This document shows, piece after piece, positions 28,319 through 42,677 of a stretch of DNA of 64,000 nucleotides. The stretch's first letter is position 1, and each line of letters begins with the position of its first letter. Both the position numbers and the translations under genes were made by a program. The notes below the pieces were generated by a model. That model had not been told where the DNA came from and did no database searches. It was given only the letters and a program-made list of their open reading frames with translations. This DNA comes from Calliopsis andreniformis (lineage: Eukaryota; Arthropoda; Insecta; Hymenoptera; Andrenidae): NCBI RefSeq assembly GCF_051401765.1, contig NW_027480438.1, positions 3,596,001 through 3,660,000 of the forward strand. Reading direction: 5' to 3'.

Positions 28319-31300
28319 TCAATCCTCAGTCCTCAATCCCCAATCCTTAATCCTCAAACCTCAATCCTCAACCGTCAGTCCTCGTCCTCAATCCTCAAAC
28401 CTCAATCATCAATCCTCAATATTCAATAATCAATACCCAATCTTCAATCCTCAATCCTCAAACCTCAATCCTCAATCCTCATTCCTCAATCCTAAATACC
28501 CAATCCTCAATTTCCAATCCTCAATCCTCAATCCTCAATTCTCAATCCTCAATCCTTAATCCTCAGACCTCAAACATCAATATTCAACCCTCAGTCCTCG
28601 TCCTCAATCCACAACCCTCAATCCTCAGTCCTCAATATTCAATCATCAATATTCAATCTTCAATCCTCAATCCTCAATCCTCAATCCTCAATCCTCAATC
28701 CTCAATTTTCAACCCTGAATCCTCAATCCTCAATACTCAATCCTCTATCTTCAATCCTCAATACTCAATCTTCAATCTTTAATCCTCAATCTGCAATCCC
28801 GAATCCCCAGTACTCAATCTTCAATCCTCAATGCTATATCCTCAATCCTCAATCCTCAGTCCTCAGTCCTCAATCTTCAATCCTCAAACCTCAATCCTCA
28901 ACCGTCAGTCCTCATTCTCCATCCTCAATCCTCAATCCTCAATCCTCAATCTTCAATCCCCAATACTAAATCTTCAATCCTCAATCCTCAATCCTCAATC
29001 CTCAATCCTCAATCCTCAATCCTCAATCTTCAATCCTCAACACTAATCTTCAATCCTCAATCCCCAATCCTCAATCCTCAATCCTCATTCTTCAATCCTC
29101 AATACCCAATCCTCAATCTTCAATCCTCAATCCTCAATCCTCAATCCTAATTCCTCAACCCTCATTCTTCAATCCTCAATACCCAATCCTCAATTTCAAT
29201 CCTCAATCCTCAATCCTCATTTCTCAATCCTCAATCTTCAACCCTCAGCCTTCATCCTCCATCCTGAGTACTCAATCCTCTATCCTCAATCTTCAATCCT
29301 CAATACTCAATCTTCGATCCTCATTCCTCAATCCTCAATCCTCAATCCTCAATCTTCAATCGCCAATACTCAATCTGCAATCCCCAATACTCAAACCTCA
29401 ATCCTCAATCCTCATTACTCAATCCTCAATACCCAATCCTCAATCCTCAATCCTCAATATTCAATCATCAATACTCAATCTTGAATACTCAATCTTCAAT
29501 CCTCAATACTCAACTTTCAATCCTCAATCCTCAATCCTCAATCCTCAATCTTCAACCCTGAATCCTCAATCCTCAATACTCAATCCTCAATCTTCAATCC
29601 TCAATACTCAATCTTCAATCCTCAATCCTCAATCCTCAATCCTCAATATTCAATCATCAATACTCAATCTTCAATCCTCAATCCTCAATCCTCAATTCTC
29701 AATCCTCAATCCTCAATCCTCAATCCTCAGTCCTCAATCCCCAATCCTTAATCCTCAAACCTCAATCCTCAACCGTCAGTCCTCGTCCTCAATCCTCAAA
29801 CCTCAATCATCAATCCTCAATATTCAATCATCAATACCCAATCTTCAATCCTCAATCCTCAAACCTCAATCCTCAATCCTCATTCCTCAATCCTAAATAC
29901 CCAATCCTCAATTTCCAATCCTCAATCCTCAATCCTCAATTCTCAATCCTCAATCCTTAATCCTCAGACCTCAAACATCAATATTCAACCCTCAGTCCTC
30001 GTCCTCAATCCACAACCCTCAATCCTCAGTCCTCAATATTCAATCATCAATATTCAATCTTCAATCCTCAATCCTCAATCCTCAATCCTCAATCCTCAAT
30101 CCTCAATTTTCAACCCTGAATCCTCAATCCTCAATACTCAATCCTCTATCTTCAATCCTCAATACTCAATCTTCAATCTTTAATCCTCAATCTGCAATCC
30201 CGAATCCCCAGTACTCAATCTTCAATCCTCAATGCTATATCCTCAATCCTCAATCCTCAGTCCTCAGTCCTCAATCTTCAATCCTCAAACCTCAATCCTC
30301 AACCGTCAGTCCTCATTCTCCATCCTCAATCCTCAATCCTCAATCCTCAATCTTCAATCCCCAATACTAAATCTTCAATCCTCAATCCTCAATCCTCAAT
30401 CCTCAATCCTCAATCCTCAATCCTCAATCCTCAATCTTCAATCCTCAACACTAATCTTCAATCCTCAATCCCCAATCCTCAATCCTCAATCCTCATTTTT
30501 CAATCCTCAATACCCAATCCTCAATCTTCAATCCTCAATCCTCAATCCTCAATCCTAATTCCTCAACCCTCATTCTTCAATCCTCAATACCCAATCCTCA
30601 ATTTCAATCCTCAATCCTCAATCCTCATTTCTCAATCCTCAATCTTCAACCCTCAGCCTTCATCCTCCATCCTCAGTACTCAATCCTCTATCCTCAATCT
30701 TCAATCCTCAATACTCAATCTTCGATCCTCATTCCTCAATCCTCAATCCTCAATCCTCAATCTTCAATCGCCAATACTCAATCTGCAATCCCCAATACTC
30801 AAACCTCAATCCTCAATCCTCATTACTCAATCCTCAATACCCAATCCTCAATCCTCAATCCTCAATATTCAATCATCAATACTCAATCTTGAATACTCAA
30901 TCTTCAATCCTCAATACTCAACTTTCAATCCTCAATCCTCAATCCTCAATCCTCAATCTTCAACCCTGAATCCTCAATCCTCAATACTCAATCCTCAATC
31001 TTCAATCCTCAATACTCAATCTTCAATCCTCAATCCTCAATCCTCAATCCTCAATATTCAATCATCAATACTCAATCTTCAATCCTCAATCCTCAATCCT
31101 CAATTCTCAATCCTCAATCCTCAATCCTCAATCCTCAGTCCTCAATCCCCAATCCTTAATCCTCAAACCTCAATCCTCAACCGTCAGTCCTCGTCCTCAA
31201 TCCTCAAACCTCAATCATCAATCCTCAATATTCAATCATCAATACCCAATCTTCAATCCTCAATCCTCAAACCTCAATCCTCAATCCTCATTCTTCAATC

Positions 31301-32090
31301 CTAAATACCCAATCCTCAATTTCCAATCCTCAATCCTCAATCCTCAATTCTCAATCCTCAATCCTTAATCCTCAGACCTCAAACATCAATATTCAACCCT
31401 CAGTCCTCGTCCTCAATCCACAACCCTCAATCCTCAGTCCTCAATATTCAATCATCAATATTCAATCTTCAATCCTCAATCCTCAATCCTCAATCCTCAA
31501 TCCTCAATCCTCAATTTTCAACCCTGAATCCTCAATCCTCAATACTCAATCCTCTATCTTCAATCCTCAATACTCAATCTTCAATCCTTAATCCTCAATC
31601 TGCAATCCCGAATCCCCAGTACTCAATCTTCAATCCTCAATGCTATATCCTCAATCCTCAATCCTCAGTCCTCAGTCCTCAATCTTCAATCCTCAAACCT
31701 CAATCCTCAACCGTCAGTCCTCATTCTCCATCCTCAATCCTCAATCCTCAATCCTCAATCTTCAATCCCCAATACTAAATCTTCAATCCTCAATCCTCAA
31801 TCCTCAATCCTCAATCCTCAATCCTCAATCCTCAATCCTCAATCTTCAATCCTCAACACTAATCTTCAATCCTCAATCCCCAATCCTCAATCCTCAATCC
31901 TCATTCTTCAATCCTCAATACCCAATCCTCAATCTTCAATCCTCAATCCTCAATCCTCAATCCTAATTCCTCAACCCTCATTCTTCAATCCTCAATACCC
32001 AATCCTCAATTTCAATCCTCAATCCTCAATCCTCATTTCTCAATCCTCAATCTTCAACCCTCAGCCTTCATCCTCCATCCTCATTACTCA
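28319..32090. repeat. 1,408-bp higher-order repeat, about 2.7 copies (block B)
   Basis: CCCCAATCC anchors lie at 28338, 29739 and 31147, and ATGCTATATCC at 28831, 30232 and 31640. Steps are 1,401 and 1,408 bp. The first unit has one heptamer fewer in its pure run near 28.98-29.03 kb. Unit-specific variants match block A unit by unit: CCTGAGTACTC only in unit 1, CATTCTTCAATCCTAAAT only in unit 3, and the same truncation of unit 3. Confidence 0.9.
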
Positions 32091-34037
32091 ATCCTCAATA
32101 CCCAATCCTCAATCCTCAATCCTCAATATTCAATCATCAATACTCAATCTTGAATACTCAATCTTCAATCCTCAATACTCAACTTTCAATCCTCAATCCT
32201 CAATCCTCAATCCTCAATCCTCAATCCTCAGGCATCAATACTCAATCTACTATATTCAATCCACAATACTCAATCCTCAATCCTCAGGCATCAAAACTCA
32301 ATCTACAATATTCAATCCACAATACTTAATCCTCAATCCACAATCCTCAACCTTCAATACTCAATACTCAATCTTCAATCCTCAATCCTCAATCCTCAAT
32401 TCTCAGTCGTCAATCCTCAGTCATCAATCCTCAATCTTCAATACTCAATCGTCAATCCTTAGTCCTCAATCCTCAATCCTCGATCCTCGTTCCTCAAACC
32501 TCAATCCTCAACCCTCAGTCTTCATCCTCAATCCTCAAACCTCAATCCTCAACCCTCAATATTCAATCATCAATACTCAATCTTCAATCCTCAATCCTCA
32601 AACCTCAATCCTCAATCCTCATTCTTCAATACTAAACACCCAATCCTCAATCCTCAATCCTCAATCCTCAATCCTCAATCCTCAATCTTCAACCCTGAAT
32701 CCTCAATCCTCAATACTCAATCCTCAATCTTCAATCCTCAATACTCAATCTTCAATCCTCAATCCTCAATCCTCAATCCTCAATATTCAATCATCAATAC
32801 TCAATCTTCAATCCTCAATCCTCAATCCTCAATTCTCAATCCTCAATCCTCAATCCTCAATCCTTAATCCTCAATCCTCAATCCTCAATCCTCAATCCTC
32901 AATCCTCAATCCTCAATCCTCAATCCGCAATATTCAATCCTCAATACTCAATCTTCAATCAGCAATCCTCAATCCTCAATTCTCAGCCGTCAATCCTCAG
33001 TCATCAATCCTCAATCTTCAATACTCAATCGTCAATCCTTAGTCCTCAATCCTCAACCTCAATCCTCGTTCCTCAAACCTCAATCCTCAACCCTCAGTCT
33101 TCATCCTCAATCCTCAAACCTCAATCCTCAATCCTCAATATTCAATCATCAATACTCAATCTTCAATCCTCAATCCTCAAACCTCAATCCTCAATCCTCA
33201 TTCTTCAATCCTAAATACCCAATCCTCAATCTTCAATCCTCAATCCTCAATCCTCAATTCTCAATCCTCAGACCTCAAACATAAATATTCAATCCTCTTC
33301 CTCAATCCACAACCCTCAATCCTCAGTCCTCAATATTCAATCATCAATATTCAATCATCAATATTCAATCTTCAATCCTCAATCCTCAATCCTCAATCCT
33401 CAATCCTCAATCCTCAATCTTCAACCCTGAATCCTCAATCCTCAATACTGAATCCTCAATCTTCAATCCTCAATACTCAATCTTCAATCCTCAATCCTCA
33501 ATCCTCAATCCTCAATCTTCAATCCTCAACACTCAATCTTCAATCCTCAATCCTCTATCCTCAATCCTCAATCCTCATTCTTCTATCCTCAATACCCAAC
33601 CCTCAATCTTCAATCCTCAATCCTCAATCCTCAATCCCAATTCCTCAACCCTCATTCTTCAATCGTCAATACCCAATCCTCAATTTCAATCCTCAATCCG
33701 CAATCCTCATTTCTCAATCCTCAATCCTCAGCCCTCAGCCATCATCCTCCATCCTCAGTACACAATACTCTATCCTCAATCTTCAATCCTCAATACTCAG
33801 CCTTCAATCGTCATTCCTCAATCCTCAATCCTCAATCCTCAACCTTCTATCCTCAACACTCAATCTGCAATCCTCAATCCTCAAACCTCAATCCTCAATC
33901 CTCATTCCTCAATCCTCAATACCCAATCCTCAATCCTCAATCCTCAATCCTCAATCCTCAATTCTCAATCTTCAATCCTCGATCCTCAATCATCAATCCC
34001 CAATCCTCAATCCTCAGGCATCAATACTCAATCTTCA

Positions 34038-36123
34038 ATGCTCAATCCTCAATCCTCAATCATCATTACCCAACACTCAATCCTCATTCCTCAAACCTCA
34101 ATCCTCAACCTTCAGTCCTCATACTCAATTCTCAATTCTCAATCCTCAATCCTCAATCCTCAATCTTCAATCCTCAATAATGAATCTCCAATCCTCAATC
34201 CTCAATCCTCGATACTCAATCCTCAGGCATCAATCCTCAATCCTCAATCCTCAATCCTCAGGCATCGATACTCAATCTACAATATTCAACCCACAATCCT
34301 TAATCCTCAATCCACAATCCTCAACCTTCAATACTCAATACTCAATCTTCAATCCTCAATCCTCAATCCTCAATCCTCAATCCTCAATCCTCAATCCTCA
34401 ATATTCAATCCTCAATACTCAATCTTCAATCATCAATCCTCAATCCTCAATTCTCAGTCGTCAATCCTCAGTCATCAATCCTCAATCTTCAATACTCAAT
34501 CGTCAATCCTTAGTCCTCAATCCTCAATCCTCAATCCTCGTTCCTCAAACCTCAATCCTCAACCCTCAGTCTTCATCCTCAATCCTCAAACCTCAATCCT
34601 CAACCCTCAATATTCAATCATCAATACTCAATCTTCAATCCTCAATCCTCAAACCTCAATCCTCAATCCTCATTCTTCAATCCTAAATACCCAATCCTCA
34701 ATCTTCAATCCGCAATCCTCAATCCTCAATCCTCAATCCTCAATCCTCAATCTTCAACTCTGAATCCACAATCCTCAATACTCAATCCTCAATCTTCAAT
34801 CCTCAATACTCAATCTTCAATCCTCAATCCTCAATCCTCAATCCTCAATCCTCAATCTTCAATCCTCAACACTCAATCTTCAATCCTCAATCCTCAATCC
34901 TCAATCCTCAATCCTCATTCTTCAACCCTCAATACCCAATCCTCAATCTTCAATCCTCAATCCTCAATCCTCAATCCTAATTCCTCAATCCTCATTCTTC
35001 AATCCTCAATACCCAATCCTCAATTTCAATCCTCAATCCTCAATCCTCATTTCTCAATCCTCAATCCTCAACCCTCAGCCCTCATCCTCAATCCTCAATC
35101 CTCAATCCACAATCCTCGATCTTCAATCCTCAATTCTCAATCTTCAATCCTCGATCCTCAATCATCAATCCTCAATCCTCAATCCTCAGGCATCAATACT
35201 CAACCTTCAATGCTCAATCCTCAATCCTCAATCCTCAATCCTCATTCCCCAACCCTCAGTCCTCATTCCTCAAACCTCAATCCTCAACCCTCAGTCCTCA
35301 TACTCAATTCTCAATTCTCAATCCTCAATCCTCAATCCTCAATCTTCAATCCTCAATAGTCAATCGCCAATCCTCAATCCTCAATCCTCGATCCTCAATC
35401 CTCAGGCATCAATACTCAATCTTCAATACTCAATCCTCAATCCTCAATCCTCAATCCTCAATCCTCAAACCTCAATCCTCAATCCTCAATATTCAATCAT
35501 CAATACTCAATCTTCGATCCTCAATCCTCAATCCTCAATCCTCAATCCTCAATCCTCAATCCTCAATCCTCAATCCTCAATCCTCAATCCTCAATATTCA
35601 ATCATCAATACGCAATCTTCAACCCTCAATCTTCAATCCTCAATAGTCAATCTTCAATCCTCAATCCTCATTCTTCTATCCTCAATACCCAACCCTCAAT
35701 CTTCAATCCTCAATCCTCAATCCTCAATCCCAATTCCTCAACCCTCATTCTTCAATCGTCAATACCCAATCCTCAATTTCAATCCTCAATCCGCAATCCT
35801 CATTTCTCAATCCTCAATCCTCAGCCCTCAGCCATCATCCTCCATCCTCAGTACACAATACTCTATCCTCAATCTTCAATCCTCAATACTCAGCCTTCAA
35901 TCGTCATTCCTCAATCCTCAATCCTCAATCCTCAACCTTCTATCCTCAACACTCAATCTGCAATCCTCAATCCTCAAACCTCAATCCTCAATCCTCATTC
36001 CTCAATCCTCAATACCCAATCCTCAATCCTCAATCCTCAATCCTCAATTCTCAATCTTCAATCCTCGATCCTCAATCATCAATCCTCAATCCTCAATCCT
36101 CAGGCATCAATACTCAATCTTCA
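34038..36123. repeat. 2-kb subunit with ATTACCCAACACTC module
   Basis: AATG at 34038 and 36124 are both followed by CATCATTACCCAACACTC, 2,086 bp apart (298 heptamers). A second AATG marker, in the CAACCTTCAATGCTC / CAAACTTCAATGCTC context, recurs about 2,087 bp apart at 35.21 and 37.30 kb. Related single or tandem copies start at 24932, 44688, 46670, 48611, 56377, 58826 and 60996. Confidence 0.8.
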
Positions 36124-39100
36124 ATGCTCAATCCTCAATCCTCAATCATCATTACCCAACACTCAATCCTCATTCCTCAAACCTCAATCCTCAACCTTCA
36201 GTCCTCATACTCAATTCTCAATTCTCAATCCTCAATCCTCAATCCTCAATCTTCAATCCTCAATAATGAATCTCCAATCCTCAATCCTCAATCCTCGATA
36301 CTCAATCCTCAGGCATCAATCCTCAATCCTCAATCCTCGATCCTCAGGCATCAATACTCAATCTACAATATTCAACCCACAATCCTTAATCCTCAATCCA
36401 TAATCCTCAACCTTCAATACTCAATACTCAATCTTCGATCCTCAATCCTCAATCCTCAATCCTCAATCCTCAATCCTCAATCCTCAATATTCAATCCTCA
36501 ATACTCAATCTTCAATCATCAATCCTCAATCCTCAATTCTCAGTCCTCAATCCTCAGTCATCAATCCTCAATCTTCAATACTCAATCGTCAATCCTTAGT
36601 CCTCAATCCTCAATCCTCAATCCTCGTTCCTCAAATCTCAATCCTCAACCCTCAGTCTTCATCCTCAATCCTCAAACCTCAATCCTCAACCCTCAATATT
36701 CAATCATCAATACTCAATCTTCAATCCTCAATCCTCAAACCTCAATCCTCAATCCTCATTCTTCAATCCTAAATACCCAATCCTCAATCTTCAATCCGCA
36801 ATCCTCAATCCTCAATCCTCAATCCTCAATCCTCAATCTTCAACCCTGAATCCACAATCCTCAATACTCAATCCTCAATCTTCAATCCTCAATACTCAAT
36901 CTTCAATCCTCAATCCTCAATCCTCAACCCTCAATCCTCAATCTTCAATCCTCAACACTCAATCTTCAATCCTCAATCCTCAATCCTCAATCCTCAATCC
37001 TCATTCTTCAACCCTCAATACCCAATCCTCAATCTTCAATCCTCAATCCTCAATCCTCAATCCTAATTCCTCAATCCTCATTCTTCGATCCTCAATACCC
37101 AATCCTCAATTTCAATCCTCAATCCTCAATCCTCATTTCTCAATCCTCAATCCTCAACCCTCAGCCCTCATCCTCCATCCTCAATCCTCAATCCACAATC
37201 CTCGATCTTCAATCCTCAATTCTCAATCTTCAATCCTCGATCCTCAATCATCAATCCTCAATCCTCAATCCTCAGGCATCAATACTCAAACTTCAATGCT
37301 CAATCCTCAATCCTCAATCCTCAATCCTCATTCCCCAACCCTCAGTCCTCATTCCTCAAACCTCAATCCTCAACCCTCAGTCCTCATACTCAATTCTCAA
37401 TTCTCAATCCTCAATCCTCAATCCTCAATCTTCAATCCTCAATAGTCAATCTCCAATCCTCAATCCTCAATCCTCGATCCTCAATCCTCAGGCATCAATA
37501 CTCAATCTTCAATACTCAATCCTCAATCCTCAATCCTCAATCCTCAATCCTCAAACCTCAATCCTCAATCCTCAATATTCAATCATCAATACTCAATCTT
37601 CGATCCTCAGTCCTCAATCCTCAATCCTCAATCCTCAATCCTCAATCCTCAATCCTCAATCCTCAATCCTCAATCCTCAATCCACAATCCTCAGCCTTCA
37701 ATACTCAATAATCAATTTCCAATCCTAGATCCTCTATCCTCAATCCTCAATCGTCAATCCTCAATCCTCATTCTTCAATCCTCAATATTCAATCATCAAT
37801 ACTCAATCTTCAATCCTCAATCCTCAATCCTCAATCCTCAATCCTCAATCCTCAATATTCAATCATCAATACGCAATCTTCAACCCTCAATCTTCAATCC
37901 TCAATAGTCAATCTTCAATCCTCAATCGTCAATCCTCAATCCTCAATCCTCAATCCTCAATCCTCAGTTATCAATACTCAATCTACAATATTCAATCCTC
38001 AATCCTTAATCCTCAATCCACAATCCTCAACCTTCAATACTCAATACTCAATCTTCAATCCTCAGACCTCAATCCTCAATCTTCATTCTTCAATCCTAAA
38101 TACCCAATCCTCAATCTTCAATCCGCAATCCTCAATCCTCAATCCTCAATACCCAATCCTCAATCTTCAATCCTCAATCCTCAATACTCAATTCTCAATC
38201 CTCAATCCTTAATCCTCAGACCTCAAACGTCAATATTCAACCCTCAGTCCTCGTCCTCAATCCACAACCCTCAATCCTCAGTCCTCAATATTCAATCATC
38301 AATATTCAATCTTCAATCCTCAATCCTCAATCCTCAATCCTCAATCCTCAATCCTCAATCTTCAACCCTGAATCCTCAATCCTCAATACTCAATCCTCAA
38401 TCTTCAATCCTCAATACTCAATCTTCAATCCTCAATCCTCAATCCTCAATCCTCAGTATTCAATCATCAATACTCAATCTTCAATCCTCAATCCTCAATC
38501 CTCAATTCTCAATCCTCAATCCTCAATCCTCAATCCTCAATCCTCAATCCTCAATCCACAATCCTCAACCTTCTATACTCAATAATCAATCTCCAATCCT
38601 AGATCCTCAATCCTCAATCCTCAATCCTCAATCTTCAACCCTGAATCCTCAATCCTCAATACTCAATACTCAATCTTCAATCCTCGATACTCAATTTCAA
38701 TCCTCAATCCTCAATCCTCTATCCTCAATCCTCAATCTTCAACCCTCAACACTCAATCCTCAATCCTCAATCCTCAATCCTCAATCCTCAACCCTCAATC
38801 TTCAACCCTCATTACTAATCTTCAATCCTCAATCCTCAATCCTCAATCCTCAATCCTCATTCTTCAATCCTCAATACCCAATCCTCAATCTTCAATCCTC
38901 AATCCTCAATCCTAATTCCTCAATCCTCATTCTTCAATCCTCAATACACAATCCTCAATTTCAATCCTCAATCCTCAATCCTCATTTCTCAATCCTCAAT
39001 CCTCAACCCTCAGCCCTCATCCTCCATCCTCAATCCTCAATCCTCAATCCTCCATCTTCAATCCTCAATTCTCAACCTTCAATCCTCGATCCTCAATCAT

Positions 39101-41951
39101 CAATCCTCTATCCTCAATCCTCAGGCATCAATACTCAATCCTCAATGCTCAATCCTCAATCCTCAATCCTCAATCCTCATTCCCCAACCCTCAATCCTCA
39201 TTCCTCAAACCTCAATCCTCAACTCTCAGTCCTCATACTCAATTCTCAATTCTCAATCCTCAATCCTCAATCCTCAATCTTCAATCCTCAATAATCAATC
39301 TCCAATCCTCAATCCTCAATCCTCGATCCTCAATCCTCAGGCATCAATACTCAATCTTCAATACTCAATCCTCAATCCTCAATCCTCAATCCTCAATCCT
39401 CAAAGCTCAATCCTCAATCCTCAATATTCAATCATCAATACTCAATCTTCAATGCTCAATCCTCAATCCTCAATACTCACTCCTCAATCCTCAATCCTCA
39501 GTATTCAATCATCAATAATCAATCTTCAAACCTCAATCTTCAATCCTCAATTCTCAATCTTCAATCCTCAATCCTCAATCCTCAGGCATCAATACTCAAT
39601 CTACAATATTCAATCCTCAATCCTTAATCCTCAATCCACAGTCCTCAACCTTCAATACTCAATACTCAATCTTCAATCCTCAGTCCTCAATCATCAATCC
39701 TAAATTCTCAGTCGTCAATCCTCAGTCACCAATCCTCAATCTTCAATACTCAATCGCCAATCCTTAGTCCTCAATCCTCAATCCTCAATCCTCGTTCCTC
39801 AAACCTCAATCCTCAACCCTCAGACTTCATCCTCAATCCTCAATACTTAATTCTCAATCCTCAATCCTTAATCCTCAGACCTCAAACGTCAATATTCAAC
39901 CCTCAGTCCTCGTCCTCAATACACAACCCTCAATCCTCAGTCCTCAATATTCAATCATCAATATTCAATCTTCAATCCTCAATCCTCAATCCTCAATCCT
40001 CAATCCTCAATCCTCAATCTTCAACCCTGAATCCTCAATCCTCAATACTCAATCCTCAATCTTCAATCCTCAATACTCAATCTTCAATCCTCAATCCTCA
40101 ATCCTCAATCCTCAATCCTCAATCCTCAATCCACAATCCTCAACCTTCTATACTCAATAATCAATCTCCAATCCTAGATCCTCAATCCTCAATCCTCAAT
40201 CCTCAATCTTCAACCCTGAATCCTCAATCCTCAATACTCAATCCTCAATCTTCAATCCTCAATACTCAATCTTCAATCCTCAATCCTCAATCGTCAATCC
40301 TCAATCCTCAATATTCAATCCTCAACACTCAATCTTCAATCCGCAATCCTCAATCCTCAGTCCTCAATCCTCATTCTTCAATCCTCAATACCCAATCCTC
40401 AATCTTCAATCCTCAATCCTCAATCCTCAATCCTAATTCCTCAATCCTCATTCTTCAATCCTCAATACCCAATCCTCAATTTCAATCCTCAATCCTCAAT
40501 CCTCATTTCTCAATCCTCAATCCTCAACCCTCAGCCCTCATCCTCCATCCTCAGTACTCAATCCTCTATCCTCAATCTTCAATCCTCAATACTCAATCTT
40601 CAATCCTCATTCCACAATCCTCAAACCTCAATCCTCAATCTTCAATCCTCAATACACAATCTGCAATCCTCAATCCTCAAACCTCAATCCTCAATCCTCA
40701 TTCCTCAATCCTCAATACCCAATCCTCAATCCTCAATCCTCAATCCTCAATCCTCAATATTCAATCATCAATACTCAATCTTCAATCCTCAATCTTCAAT
40801 CCTCAATACTCAATCTTCAATCCTCAATCCTCAATCCTCAATCCACAAACCTCAATCCTCAATCCTCAATATTCAATCATCAATACTCAATCTTCAATCC
40901 TCAATCCTCAAACCTCAATCCTCAATCCTCATTCTTCAATGCTAAGTACCCAATCCTCAATCTTCAATCCTCAATCCTCAATCCTCAACTCTCAATCCTC
41001 AATCCTTAATCCCCGGTCCTCAAACATCAATATTCAGCCCTGAGTCCTCGCCCACAATCCACAACCCTCAATCCGCAGTCCTCAATATTCAATCATCAAT
41101 ATTCAATCTTCAATCCTCAATCCTCAATCCTCAATCCTCAATCCTCAATCCTCAATCTTCAACCCTGAATCCTCAATCCTCAATACTCAATTCTCAATCT
41201 TCAATCCTCAATACTCAATCTACAATCCTCAATCCTCAATCCTCAATCCTCAATCCTCAATCTTCAATCCTCAACACTCAATCTTCAATACTCAATCCTC
41301 AATCCTCAATCCTCAATCCTCATTCTTCAATCCTCAATACCCAATCCTCAATCTTCAATCCTCAATCCTCAATCCTCAATCCTAATTCCTCAATCCTCAT
41401 TCTTCAATCCTCAATAGCCAATCCTCAATTTCAATCCTCAATCCTCAATCCTCATTTCTCAATCCTCAATCCTCAACCCTCAGCCCTCATCCTCCATCCT
41501 CAGTACTCAATCCTCTATCCTCAATCTTCAATCCTCAATACTCAATCTTCAATCCTCATTCCTCAATCCTCAATCCTCAATCCTCAATCTTCAATCCTCA
41601 ATACTGAATCATCAATACTCAATCTTCAATCCTCAATCCTCAATCCTCAATTCTCAATCCTCAATCCTCAATCCTCAATCCTCAATCCTCAATCCTCAAC
41701 CCTCAATCCTCAATCCTCAATCTTCAACCCTGAATCCTCAATCCACAATACTCAATCCTGAATCTCCAATCCTCAATTCTCAATCCTCAATCCTCAATCC
41801 TCAATCCTCAATCCTCAATCCTCAATCCTCAATTCACAATCCTCAAGCTTCTATACTCAATAACCAATCTCCAATCCTAGATCCCCAATCCTCAATCCTC
41901 AATCCTCAATCTTCAACCCTGAATCCTCAATCCTCAATACTCAATCCTCAA

Positions 41952-42677
41952 TCTTCAATCCTCAATCCTCAATCCTCAATTCTCAATCCTCAATCCTTAA
42001 TCCCCGGACCTCAAACATCAATATTCAGCCCTGAGTCCTCGCCCACAAACCACAACCCTCAATCCGCAGTCCTCAATATTCAATCATCAATATTCAATCT
42101 TCAATTCTCAATCCTCAATCCTCAATCCTCAATCCTCAATCCTCAATCTTCAACACTGAATCCTCAATCCTCAATACTCAATCCTCAATCTTCAATCCTC
42201 AATACTCAATCTTCAACCCTCAATCCTCAATCCTCAATCCTCAATCCTCAATCTTCAATCCTCAGCACTCAATCATCAATACTCAATCCTCAATCCTCAA
42301 TCCTCAATCCTCAATCTTCAATCCTCAATCCTCAATCCTCAATTCTCAATCCTCAATCCTTAATCCCCGGACCTCAAACATCAATATTCAGCCCTGAGTC
42401 CTCGCCCACAAACCACAACCCTCAATCCGCAGTCCTCAATATTCAATCATCAATATTCAATCTTCAATTCTCAATCCTCAATCCTCAATCCTCAATCCTC
42501 AATCCTCAATCTTCAACACTGAATCCTCAATCCTCAATACTCAATCCTCAATCTTCAATCCTCAATACTCAATCTTCAACCCTCAATCCTCAATCCTCAA
42601 TCCTCAATCCTCAATCTTCAATCCTCAGCACTCAATCATCAATACTCAATCCTCAATCCACAATCCTCAATCCTCAT
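41952..42677. repeat. 363-bp tandem dimer with CCCCGG marker (copy 1)
   Basis: Units are 41952-42314 and 42315-42677; CCCCGG lies at 42002 and 42365. Each unit carries CAGCCCTGAGTCCTCGCCCA, an unusually G-rich set of variants for this array, and CAGCACTCAATCATC. A related single unit with CCCCGGTCC lies near 41010. Flanking TCAAGCTTCT variants (HindIII sites at 41845 and 43199) are also private to this neighbourhood and its 12.4-kb partner. Confidence 0.85.

Larger units (their letters stand above)
26234..36669. repeat. 10-kb duplicated block B
   Basis: This is the copy of block A. The offset at its left side, 10,759 bp, is exactly 1,537 heptamers. Differences include TTATCAGTTGTC at 26258 versus TTCTCAGTCGTC, CCTGGATCC at 26553 (a GGATCC site), a one-heptamer loss in the first 1,408-bp unit, and about 440 bp extra near 33.97-34.44 kb. 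The extra sequence brings in a second ATTACCCAACACTC module. The right end overlaps the start of the 12.4-kb repeat at 36.1 kb. Confidence 0.85.

Noticed and set aside
15475..36669. Composite transposon or segmental duplication carrying genes
   Set aside because: The duplicated block contains only heptamer repeats, with no terminal inverted repeats, target-site duplications or transposase.
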